DNA of 64,000 nt, taken from positions 226,342 through 290,341 of the forward strand of contig NZ_CP029835.1 in assembly GCF_003233655.1 (NCBI RefSeq), read 5' to 3'. Both the position numbers and the translations under genes were made by a program. This stretch comes from Azospirillum ramasamyi (lineage in GTDB: Bacteria; Pseudomonadota; Alphaproteobacteria; Azospirillales; Azospirillaceae). The notes beneath the pieces were generated by a model that was given only the letters and a program-made list of their open reading frames with translations, was not told the DNA's origin and did not search any database. Shown piece after piece: positions 56,530 to 64,000 of the stretch; within the stretch, counting starts at the first letter, position 1, and every line of letters begins with the position of its first letter.

Positions 56530-57345
56530 TCAGGCCATCTGCTCCGTCCCCTGCCCTGCAGTCAGCCAATCCTCTTCGATCTCAGCGCTCATGAAGACGT
56601 ATTGGCGGGTGTGCTGGGTGGGATGGCGGATGCCGACGCCGTGCAGGGCGTGGGCGCTCTGCGGGAAGATGACCATCCGGTTTGAACGGTAGGGGATGAC
56701 GGCCGCCCGCTCCACCGCGTCGGCCGGCAGCTCGTAATGTTCCAGGCTGGCGATGCGGCCGCCCTTCCAGCGGAACAGTTCCAGGTCGCCGCCTTCGGCG
56801 TCGTCTTCCGGCCGGCGCAGGTAATAGAGGCAGGTGAACAGCCGGTTCGGCGTGTCCAGATGGGGCCCGCGCGAGGATGAGGCCGGGCCGGTGACCGGCG
56901 TATTGATCTCGGCCCGCGCATCCATCAGGATCCGCGCCCGGTCGAAGCCGTCGCGCAGGAACAATCCCGTCCCATGCCCGGTCAGGCTTCCGCCCAGCGT
57001 GCGCAGCAGGCCGTCCGGCCAATGGCCGCGGAACAGCGCCGCCACCTCGGACAGCCATTCGGGGGAACTGTGCCGGCGGACGAAGTCCTTCCACACCTGC
57101 GGCAGTTCCGGATGGTTCATGATGAGCGAGGCCGACAGCTGGTATCGGCGGTTGCTGCCCGGCGCGCGGCTCGGGTCGGCCCAGCCGATCTGGGCGAAGC
57201 CGGGAAAGCCGGCGTTCAGCGCCCGGTGGGTGTCTTCGTCCAGAACGTCGGACAGGACGATGTGGGGAAAGGGATCGGTCCGGATGTCGGCCGGGGTGAC
57301 GCCGGCAAGCAGTGAACGCACGTCAATTTCCGCCTTTCGCGGCAC
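56530..57345 (-). CDS. 2-oxoglutarate/Fe(II)-dependent oxygenase (prolyl-hydroxylase-like)
   Basis: 271 residues. The iron site is H162 and D164 in RGPHLDTPNR, with H235 in SAHALHGVG, and the likely 2-oxoglutarate-binding Arg is R247 in HTRQYVFMS. The surrounding strand CLYYLRRPEDDAEGGDLELF is typical of the P4H-like 2OG-FeII_3 group. Enzymes of this group hydroxylate protein or peptide side chains. It overlaps the upstream GNAT gene by 23 bases and precedes the sulfotransferase gene, so hydroxylation and sulfation might act on the same target (inference). The collar protein of the same operon is the nearest candidate substrate. Confidence 0.83.
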   Translation of the reverse strand: MPRKAEIDVRSLLAGVTPADIRTDPFPHIVLSDVLDEDTHRALNAGFPGFAQIGWADPSRAPGSNRRYQLSASLIMNHPELPQVWKDFVRRHSSPEWLSEVAALFRGHWPDGLLRTLGGSLTGHGTGLFLRDGFDRARILMDARAEINTPVTGPASSSRGPHLDTPNRLFTCLYYLRRPEDDAEGGDLELFRWKGGRIASLEHYELPADAVERAAVIPYRSNRMVIFPQSAHALHGVGIRHPTQHTRQYVFMSAEIEEDWLTAGQGTEQMA

Positions 57346-57982
57346 TCATGGCTTGGGCCTGGGCCTGGGCTTGGGCCTGGGCCTGCATGGCCATCATTCT
57401 GGTGATGTGGGCCTGTGCCTGGGCCTCCACCTGGACGGACAGGGCTTCCAGCGCGTCGGCTTCCGGATGGCCGGGAGGCAGCCAGCCCATGTGGAAATGC
57501 GGCGGCTCGTAGCCGGTGGTGCGGAAGCCCAGGCGCTGGTAGACCTGCCGCCCATGCGACCCGATGATCGGGGTGGACAGCGTGATGCCCATCATCGGCC
57601 CGGTCGCCGCCGCCTGCAACCCGCGCAGCACGTCCGACCCGATGCCCTTGCCGCGGGCGCGTTCCAGAACCTGCAGTTCCGACACCCGCCAGTTCCGATA
57701 GCCGAGATCGACCACCACCTGGCCGACGCGGTCGCCGGCCTTCTCGATCACCAGATCGATGTGTTCGGGATAGACCGTCTCCTGCCCTACCCGCATCGCC
57801 CGGTACTGCTGTTCGTACAGCGCGCGCAGGAAATCGGGGCTCCCCTGCGCCCAGGCCAGCCAGGGGCGCGCCTCGATGAACAGGTCCAGCAGGAAGCTTT
57901 CGTCGCCGGCGGTGGCGAAGCGGACGGTCAGGTTGCCGGGGAAGGAAAAGGAACCGGAAAAGCCGGACATGGTTCGACGCAT
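57323..57982 (-). CDS. GNAT acetyltransferase with (Gln-Ala)n tail
   Basis: 219 residues. GNAT motif A is VLERARGKGIGSDVLRGLQ, with VSELQVLE just before it, and VYQRLGFRTTGYEPPHFHMGW closes the fold. The C-terminus is a low-complexity run of alternating Gln and Ala (AQAQAQAQAQA) coded by a hexamer repeat. The start at ATG 57982 (MRRTMSGFSG) or the internal ATG 57970 is not settled. Similar GNAT genes are often found next to phage-tail-collar and DUF6916 genes in proteobacterial genomes as I recall it, but their substrates are unknown. It is the third gene of the operon. Confidence 0.8.
   Translation of the reverse strand: MRRTMSGFSGSFSFPGNLTVRFATAGDESFLLDLFIEARPWLAWAQGSPDFLRALYEQQYRAMRVGQETVYPEHIDLVIEKAGDRVGQVVVDLGYRNWRVSELQVLERARGKGIGSDVLRGLQAAATGPMMGITLSTPIIGSHGRQVYQRLGFRTTGYEPPHFHMGWLPPGHPEADALEALSVQVEAQAQAHITRMMAMQAQAQAQAQAQAMSAAKGGN
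57351..57390 (-). repeat. GCCTGG/GCTTGG hexamer repeat encoding (Gln-Ala)n
   Basis: About six hexamers in tandem encode the alternating Gln-Ala tail of the GNAT protein (as CAGGCC/CAAGCC on the minus strand). Such hexamer tracts change length easily by slippage, and any change keeps the frame because the unit is six bases. Confidence 0.7.
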
Positions 57983-58082
57983 CCTCCGCGAAGGAATGGC
58001 AAATCACTGAAGGGCGGAAGGCCGCCGCCTTTCCCGGAGGGAACCCCCAAGGGAAAGGCGGCGGCCGACCGTGACGTCAGCC

Positions 58083-58406
58083 TCAGTTGAACGTGATCTG
58101 GAATACCGCCCGGTCCGATCCGCCGGCTTCCGGCAGGATCCGCTCCATATGGACCGGCCCGAAGGCCGGCATCTGCGGATGGGTGACGGTGAAGGACGCC
58201 CCGTTGAAGAAGGGCAGCCCGTCGGCCGGGCATTCCAGGATCAGGCTGAAGGCGGTGCGCGGGCTGCCGGGCATGGTGCCCTTGGGGCTTTCCGTGCAGG
58301 ACGTCAGCGTCGCCTCGATCACCACCCCTTCTTCCGACGTCATGGTGAAGACGCTGTTCAGATGGGGGGAAAAGAGGCCGGCGGAGAGTTGGCTGATATC
58401 GGTCAT
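58083..58406 (-). CDS. DUF6916-like small protein
   Basis: 107 residues. The compact beta-rich protein with MTDISQLSAGLFSPHLNSVF, LTLILECPADG-type strands (FSLILECPADGLPFFNG) and a terminal SDRAVFQITFN matches the DUF6916 family, proteins found beside phage-tail-collar genes. Function is unknown. Its ATG overlaps the collar gene's stop by one base (TGATG), so the two are coupled. Confidence 0.72.
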   Translation of the reverse strand: MTDISQLSAGLFSPHLNSVFTMTSEEGVVIEATLTSCTESPKGTMPGSPRTAFSLILECPADGLPFFNGASFTVTHPQMPAFGPVHMERILPEAGGSDRAVFQITFN

Positions 58407-59158
58407 CAGTTGCGCATCGGATAGGTGCCGTTGATGGCGATGATGAAGTTCAGCGCCAGATAGGGCGACACGGTGCCGAAGGGAATACCGGCACCGCCGA
58501 CGTTCGGGCCGACCGTGACGGTGCCGCCGCCGGTGCCGCCGGTGGCGGTCAGGGTGACCGGGCCGGACGCGGAACCGGCAATGGTGGTCGCATCGGTGCT
58601 GAGGGTGAAGCTGGCGGCCGGACCGGCAACGTTGGCCTGAGCCGTCGGATAATACGCGTTATTGGTTGCCGAGCCGCGGCCAAGAACATTGGCGGTCGGC
58701 GACGGCACCGCAGTTCCGCCGATGGTGGTGGTGGTCATCGAGTTCTGGGTGATCGACCCGTTCACCGCCAGACTGGGGATGACGGTGGAGGTCGGCAGTG
58801 TCGCCGTGCCGGTGATGGTGGAGGTGCCGCCGGCGCCGCCGGCGGTGAAGGTGGAGGTGTGGATGTGGAGCGGGATGTTGGCCTGGTTCAGGGTGGAGAC
58901 GAAGGCGCCACCGAGCTGGCCGACGTTCAGCACGCCGGGCGCACCCGTCAGTGTGCTCTGGCCATAGCCCATCGGCATGCGGCACTGCAGGTTCGGAACG
59001 TTGAAGTTGGTGGAGCCGTTGCCACCGTAGACGGTGCCGAGCAGGGAGTAAACCGCCGCATATTGCTGGATGCTCATCTGCTGGCCGTTGCAGCGGACAT
59101 AATCCGCCGGCGCCCAGTTCCACGGAACCATGAACACCATACCGAGCATCGGATCCAT
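58406..59158 (-). CDS. Phage-tail-collar (microcystin-dependent-like) protein
   Basis: 250 residues. The N-terminal collar domain is clear: MDPMLGMVFMVPWNWAPADY, RCNGQQMSIQQYAAVYSLLG, VYGGNGSTNFNVPNLQCRMP and GQSTLTGAPGVLNVGQLGG, with the usual IPLHIHTSTF. The C-terminal half is a Gly/Thr/Val-rich beta structure ending in PYLALNFIIAINGTYPMRN. Collar domains occur in phage tail fibres and in secreted bacterial proteins of unknown role. No other phage structural genes are near, so this is likely a domesticated protein. It is the first gene of a five-gene minus-strand operon with DUF6916, GNAT, a 2OG oxygenase and a sulfotransferase. Confidence 0.85.
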   Translation of the reverse strand: MDPMLGMVFMVPWNWAPADYVRCNGQQMSIQQYAAVYSLLGTVYGGNGSTNFNVPNLQCRMPMGYGQSTLTGAPGVLNVGQLGGAFVSTLNQANIPLHIHTSTFTAGGAGGTSTITGTATLPTSTVIPSLAVNGSITQNSMTTTTIGGTAVPSPTANVLGRGSATNNAYYPTAQANVAGPAASFTLSTDATTIAGSASGPVTLTATGGTGGGTVTVGPNVGGAGIPFGTVSPYLALNFIIAINGTYPMRN

Positions 59159-60254
59159 TGCAAATCCTCTCTTTCGAATATTTTTGTGCTTTGCACAATG
59201 AACGGGATCCGGCTTGAAGATCTCTCTTGACCGGTTGTCATCCTATACCAATGCAATCCGCGAGAGTCGATATTCCGACTCATTTTCTCGCGATGTTTGC
59301 TTTCTTGTAATGAATTGCGATCACTGTACACATATAACATTGGCCAAAAAATAGATTTTCCCCTCTAGACCGACCGCCTGTACGAAAGAAGCTGATCAGC
59401 CTTTTGCGCGCCAGTTGTGTCTCAGGAGGGATGACAGACCAAAAATCGTCGGTGCAGGGTAGAGGCTTTCCGCCGGTTTCGCCACCGGCATGCAGCATGG
59501 CCGCATATTTATTTCCAATAAAACGAATAATATTTCAATAATGCATCGCAATGCATGCGCACCCACCAAGCGCCGTTTGGAGTCTTGCCGCGCCCTCTCG
59601 CGGGGAGGTCAATCGCGTCCGAAAGTCAAATTCCCACAAAAGGATTTTCTTCATCCTCGCATGAACAGCGGCCGGGAAGTGCCATCCCCTCCTGCCGATC
59701 ATGTCCTTTGAAAGTCATCGCCAAGAACCGCCGGCATGGCGGCGTCCGGTCGCACAGGACGCCGCCCATTCTCAATTTTCCCCCATGCGTCTTCATTTCA
59801 GCCCGAAAACACCCTGTTTTCGCGAAATTAAGAACCCATGAAATCGGATTTCCGGTTCTTTCCCGGCACATTCACTCAGAAAACCGTGATTTCCTGGGAA
59901 TTTTTCCGAAGACGACATGCAGGAGTATGTACGCCTCCGTATCCGATCCGCAGCCCTGGTTCAGCGGACGATCCGCACGCAAAACTTCCTTAACTGTTCT
60001 TCTCCAAAATCGGTGCACCGGTGCAAAAGCCCGGAATCACTCCCGCGTTGGGACAAGATGCGCGGAACGCCCCGCCCATTCTCCCGGACTCTTCGCAAAA
60101 TTTCTCGTTCTGAGGTTGCGATGTCGCAGGAATGATATTTCTTTCCGTGATACATTTCGGAACATATTCGCAAGTTGCGAATGGTGAATTTCTTCCTTAG
60201 AAATCTCCGGTTGGTTTGCTAACTCCCCTTTTCGGGCTGCTGGCGGGTGTGGCG
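59159..60254. other. 1.1-kb AT-richer non-coding region between divergent transcription units
   Basis: No credible gene: the longest open frame (59555-60187, plus) has a protein-unlike composition rich in Ser, Arg, Pro, His and Cys. The region separates the minus-strand collar operon from the plus-strand giant gene. It contains a nested hairpin at 59259-59292 (arms CGCGAGA and TCTCGCG with inner GTCG/CGAC) and an exact 12-bp palindrome TGCACCGGTGCA at 60014-60025. Its length and composition suggest regulatory DNA or a remnant of lost genes. Confidence 0.6.
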
Positions 60255-63200
60255 ATGAAGTCCAGGTTCACGCGGGTGAAGGGTTCGGCGAAGAAGACCG
60301 GCGCGAAGACGGTGGCACAGGCGGCGCACAAGCCGTCCGCCCGTCCGCCGCTGGCCTATGCGCTGGAACCGCGCTTCATGTTCGACGCGGCCGGCGCGGC
60401 CACCGCCGACCCGAACGCGGCGGCGGACCACAGCGCCGACCCTGCCGCCGCCAGCCACGACAGCACCGACCATGCGGCAGCCCAACCGCAAGCCCAGACG
60501 GTCGCGGAAGCGGCACCCGTAACCGCTTCCGTGCCTGCACCGGTGGAGGTCCGCGCCGCCGACCCGGCGCAGAATGGTGGACGAAAGGAAGTTGTCTTTA
60601 TCGAAACCAATGTCGGTGATTACCAGACATTGGTGGCGAGCGCCAAATCCGGCATCGAAGTGGTGGTGCTGGATTCGAAGCAGGATGGCCTGAGCCAGAT
60701 TGCCCAGTGGGCGCAGACCCATACCGGCTATGACGCGATCCACATCATCAGCCATGGCGCAGAGGGGGAGATCAATCTCGGTTCCCTGAACCTTGACACT
60801 GCAGCAATCGCAACGCGGACGAGCGATCTCGCCGCCTTGGGGGCGTCGCTGACCAGAGATGGAGATGTGTTGCTGTATGGCTGCAACGTTGCAACCGGAG
60901 TGGGCCAAAGCTTCATATCGGCGATTTCAAGCGTTACCGGCGCCGACGTCGCGGCATCGACCAACCCGACAGGCGCGGCGTCTCTGGGCGGCGACTGGCA
61001 GTTGGAGGCAGCCACCGGCAACATTGATGTCGCGGATCCGCTGAACATGACAGGGGAGCAGCAATACAATGCGCTGCTTGCCCTCACGGATGATCATACA
61101 TTTACCTTTGAAAGCAGCGACGGAACATCCAATAACCTCGATTACCAATCGAAGACCGGCAGCTACGATCTGACAACAGATGGCGTCCGCCTGAAAATTG
61201 AATCCACAGATGAAAATGTCATCGACGAATCAACAAACGGAACAGGTTCCAGCGCAGGCAACGGGTCAAATTGGCTTTATCTTGGCGCCTCCAATAGCGA
61301 AACGTCAACGAAGTTCAGCCTGACCGATACGCAAACCCAAACCATCAATTACACATTTAATCTAAAGTCTCTTTTCATTTCTAATCCTATGAACGTTGCG
61401 CAGACCTATGTTATTACATCGGACAAGGGAAGCTCCAGCTCTTATAATCTGTCCGCAACATCTTCTCAGACAATCACTCTGTCTGGGGCAAATTTTACTG
61501 ATATCTCCTGGTTTACCATAACATCAACGACCGACTATGATACAGGCACGGATGGCAATCAATTCGGGAACACGGTGGTTGACGACATTCTCGTCAACAA
61601 CATCGTGGCGCCCGTCGCCAACATTTCACCTGTTCTCGATGCTTCCAAGACCCCGGTCCTGATCGGCGAAAACCAGTCTGTCGCAGTCAATGCGCCCAGT
61701 GGTGCCGTCGGCACCCTGGTGTCCTCGCTCGTGGACATCGGCGGATCACTCAGCAACGTCACCGACAGCGACAGCACCCCATCCACCGGCATCGCACTGA
61801 CCGCAGCCGATACGTCCAACGGATCCTGGTATTACACCACCGACGGCGGCACGAACTGGAACGCGGTCGGCACCGTTTCGAACAGCAGTGCGCTGCTGTT
61901 GAAGGCGGACGCCAATACACGCCTGTTCTTCAAGGCGAACAGCGGCTATTCCGGCACCGTCACCGACGCCATCACCTTCCGTGCCTGGGACCAGACCAGC
62001 GGCACCGCCGGCAACAAGATCGACACCTCCAGCCACAGCAGCGCGTCGCCGTTCTCCTCCGCAACCGATACCGCGAACATCACCGTCACCGACGATGTGG
62101 CTCCGACGGTGAGTGGTGTTTCCTCCTCGACGACCGACAATACCTACGGGATTGGCAGCGTCATTTCGATCCAGGTCACCTTCTCCGAAGCCGTGACGGT
62201 CAGCGGCACGCCGCAGCTGACATTGGAAACCGGAGCGACGGACCGGACGATCAACTATACCGGCGGCACCGGGACCAACACGCTGACCTTCTCCTATACG
62301 GTGCAGGCTGGCGATACCTCTTCCGACCTCGATTATCAGTCCACCACCGCCTTGGTGCTGAACGGCGGGACGATCAAGGACGCTGCCGGCAACGACGCGA
62401 CGCTGACGCTGCCGGCAACCGGCAGCGGCTCCTCGTTGGCCGGTTCCAAGGCCCTCGTCATCGACACCGCTCCCACCATCACCTCGGCGACCTACAACGC
62501 CGGCACCAACACGCTGGTGGTGACCGGCACCAACATCAGCAACGGCGCCGCCATCGACGTTACCAAGCTGACCCTGACCGGCCAGGGCGGCAGCACCTAT
62601 ACGCTGACCAACAATTCCTCGGTCACCTCCACCCCCAGTTCCAACAGCTTCACCATCACGCTGGGGGCGACCGACCAAGCCTATGTGGAAGGGCTGCTGA
62701 ACAAGGACAGCACCAGCGCCCAGGACAACACCAGCTACAATCTGGCCGGGGCGGCGAACTGGAACAGCACCCAGTCGGCGCCGGCCGACAACACCGGCAA
62801 CGGCATCACCGTTTCCAGCACCCAGAAGCCGGAGATCAGTTCGGTCACCTACAACGCCACGACCGGCGTGCTGACGGTGACCGGCACCAATCTGGTCCAC
62901 CAGCCGGGCGCCAACAACGACATCGACTTGTCGAAGCTGACCATCACCGGCCAGGGCGACGGCACCGCCGCGCTGACCGGGGCGGTCGAGATCACCAGCG
63001 CCACCAGCTTCTCCGTCACACTGACGGGGACGGAGAAGGCCAACCTCGACGCGCTGCTGAACAAGAACGGCACCAGTTCCCTGGGCGGCACGGTCTACAA
63101 GATCACCTCGGTCGACGACTGGAACGGCCCGATCTATGGCGACATCTCCAATACCATCGGCGTCGGCATCAACGTGTCGGGCAACAACTCCGCCCCGGCG

Positions 63201-64000
63201 ATCGGCAACCTGGACGGCAACAGCGTCGCCTGGGCCGGCGAAGGCAACACGGTGACGCTGGATCTCGGCACCGACGCCACCGTGTCCGATGCGGAGAACG
63301 GCGCCAGCAGTTGGAGCGGCAGCGTGCTGACCGTCCGGCGTTCCGTTTCCGGCACCGCGACGCCGCTGACGTCGGACGTGTTCTCGTTCAAGACCAACGC
63401 GACCTTCTCGGAAAGCGGCGGCAACCTGCTGGACACGGCGAACTCCAACACCGTCTTCGGCACCGTCACCAACGCGAACGGCACCCTGAGCGTCACCTTC
63501 AACGGCAGCGCCACCGCGACGCTGATCCAGACGGTGATGCGGAACATCCAGTATCGGAACGACACGCCGACCGGCGACACCGTGATCCGCTACACCATGA
63601 CCGACGGCAATGGCGGCAGCACCAACGCCGACGTGACGGTGACCAGCGACACCATCTATGTCACCAACAACGCCGACGCCGGCGCCATCGACGTATCGAA
63701 TGGCGTCAGCCTGCGCGAGGCGGTGGCCATCGCCCTGGCCGACGCCACCGGCACCCAGACCATCAGGTTCGCCAGCGACGTGACCAGCATCGCGCTCACG
63801 TCCGATCTGGCGGTGACCGAGGATCTGACCTTCGACGCCGATCTGCCCGGCACCTTGACCATCAGCGGCAACAAGATCAGCGTTTCGTCGGGCAAGACGC
63901 TGACGCTGACCAACGGCAGCGGCGACACGCTGACCATCTCCAGCCAGATCACCGGCGCCGGCGGCGTCACCAAGACCGGCGCCGGCACGCTGACGCTGAG
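60255..64000 (+). CDS. Giant LEPR-motif/DUF4347 surface protein, 5' part
   Basis: Open to the right edge; at least 1248 residues are visible. ATG 60255 is chosen, and GTG 60249 is possible; the ribosome site is weak. Near residue 36 there is YALEPRFMFDAA, the LEPR-type motif of very large secreted proteins. After an Ala/Asp/His-rich linker, residues ~114-275 are a DUF4347 domain (VVFIETNVGDYQTLV, HIISHGAEGEINLGSLN, DVLLYGCNVATG). Then come Ig-like/adhesin modules (VSISQ-type VISIQVTFSEAVTVSGTPQL, ~635-735), two copies of a ~100-residue unit (SATYNAGTNTLVVTGTN and SVTYNATTGVLTVTGTN), a cadherin-like stretch, and an autotransporter-like repeat GGVTKTGAGTLTL at the edge. No Sec signal is obvious. 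Type I export is likely. Confidence 0.85.
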   Translation, partial: MKSRFTRVKGSAKKTGAKTVAQAAHKPSARPPLAYALEPRFMFDAAGAATADPNAAADHSADPAAASHDSTDHAAAQPQAQTVAEAAPVTASVPAPVEVRAADPAQNGGRKEVVFIETNVGDYQTLVASAKSGIEVVVLDSKQDGLSQIAQWAQTHTGYDAIHIISHGAEGEINLGSLNLDTAAIATRTSDLAALGASLTRDGDVLLYGCNVATGVGQSFISAISSVTGADVAASTNPTGAASLGGDWQLEAATGNIDVADPLNMTGEQQYNALLALTDDHTFTFESSDGTSNNLDYQSKTGSYDLTTDGVRLKIESTDENVIDESTNGTGSSAGNGSNWLYLGASNSETSTKFSLTDTQTQTINYTFNLKSLFISNPMNVAQTYVITSDKGSSSSYNLSATSSQTITLSGANFTDISWFTITSTTDYDTGTDGNQFGNTVVDDILVNNIVAPVANISPVLDASKTPVLIGENQSVAVNAPSGAVGTLVSSLVDIGGSLSNVTDSDSTPSTGIALTAADTSNGSWYYTTDGGTNWNAVGTVSNSSALLLKADANTRLFFKANSGYSGTVTDAITFRAWDQTSGTAGNKIDTSSHSSASPFSSATDTANITVTDDVAPTVSGVSSSTTDNTYGIGSVISIQVTFSEAVTVSGTPQLTLETGATDRTINYTGGTGTNTLTFSYTVQAGDTSSDLDYQSTTALVLNGGTIKDAAGNDATLTLPATGSGSSLAGSKALVIDTAPTITSATYNAGTNTLVVTGTNISNGAAIDVTKLTLTGQGGSTYTLTNNSSVTSTPSSNSFTITLGATDQAYVEGLLNKDSTSAQDNTSYNLAGAANWNSTQSAPADNTGNGITVSSTQKPEISSVTYNATTGVLTVTGTNLVHQPGANNDIDLSKLTITGQGDGTAALTGAVEITSATSFSVTLTGTEKANLDALLNKNGTSSLGGTVYKITSVDDWNGPIYGDISNTIGVGINVSGNNSAPAIGNLDGNSVAWAGEGNTVTLDLGTDATVSDAENGASSWSGSVLTVRRSVSGTATPLTSDVFSFKTNATFSESGGNLLDTANSNTVFGTVTNANGTLSVTFNGSATATLIQTVMRNIQYRNDTPTGDTVIRYTMTDGNGGSTNADVTVTSDTIYVTNNADAGAIDVSNGVSLREAVAIALADATGTQTIRFASDVTSIALTSDLAVTEDLTFDADLPGTLTISGNKISVSSGKTLTLTNGSGDTLTISSQITGAGGVTKTGAGTLTL

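Noticed and set aside
59555..60187. Plus-strand open frame of 210 codons upstream of the giant gene
   Set aside because: Its protein is rich in Ser, Arg, Pro, His and Cys with no structure-like pattern, lacks a ribosome site, and lies in AT-richer non-coding DNA.

Overview
The window is very GC-rich DNA of a Gram-negative bacterium. The gene families (a pseudaminic-acid type sugar pathway, RTX proteins with a type I secretion system, DUF4347 surface proteins, FkbM methyltransferases, a 17-kDa-antigen type lipoprotein) and the codon use point to an alphaproteobacterium, most likely Azospirillum or a relative in the Rhodospirillales. The lineage is inferred; no rRNA or other marker gene is present. 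I found no tRNA, rRNA, CRISPR array, transposase or integrase.

Layout. (1) 1-3443: the 3' end of pseB, then pseC and a Wzx-like flippase. (2) 3598-21472: a secretion locus. It holds two RTX proteins (one with DUF4347), an AMIN-like membrane protein, a type I secretion ABC transporter and its HlyD adaptor, a leaderless subtilase with a sugar-binding-like tail, an M23 peptidase, and a right-handed beta-helix protein. Four of these proteins share an unusual ~40-residue repeat (YLA-x-NPDV ... HY ... G-x-x-EGR), 17 copies in total. (3) 21615-24232: a flippase-like membrane protein overlapping a methyltransferase-GT2 fusion. (4) 24253-29208, all minus: an unrecognised four-gene operon with a LysM protein, two tandem 73-residue paralogues, a small exported protein and a Nudix hydrolase. 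(5) 29539-39394: sugar and acyl chemistry, with a four-module glycosyltransferase, a GT2, a sialidase-fold protein, a Rieske oxygenase, a PseH-like GNAT, an SDR and a FabH-like synthase. (6) 39412-53913: a visibly less GC-rich island of HAD, glycosyltransferase, FkbM/TylF methyltransferase and TPR genes, probably acquired. (7) 54263-64000: a glycine-zipper lipoprotein, two tiny genes with their own terminator, a minus-strand operon (phage-tail-collar protein, DUF6916-like protein, GNAT, 2-oxoglutarate oxygenase, sulfotransferase), and a very large LEPR-motif/DUF4347 surface protein that runs off the right edge.

How it may work together (inference). The window looks like a cell-surface locus. 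Regions 1, 5 and 6 make, methylate, fucosylate, acylate and export or attach sugars. Region 2 exports large Ca-binding and beta-helix proteins by type I secretion, with a matching membrane-anchored repeat protein encoded divergently from the transporter. The right edge adds another giant secreted protein of the same broad class. The repeat family with its linked secretion system is the best candidate for an undescribed system. Coding starts given here were chosen from ribosome binding sites and domain starts, and several differ from the longest open frame.
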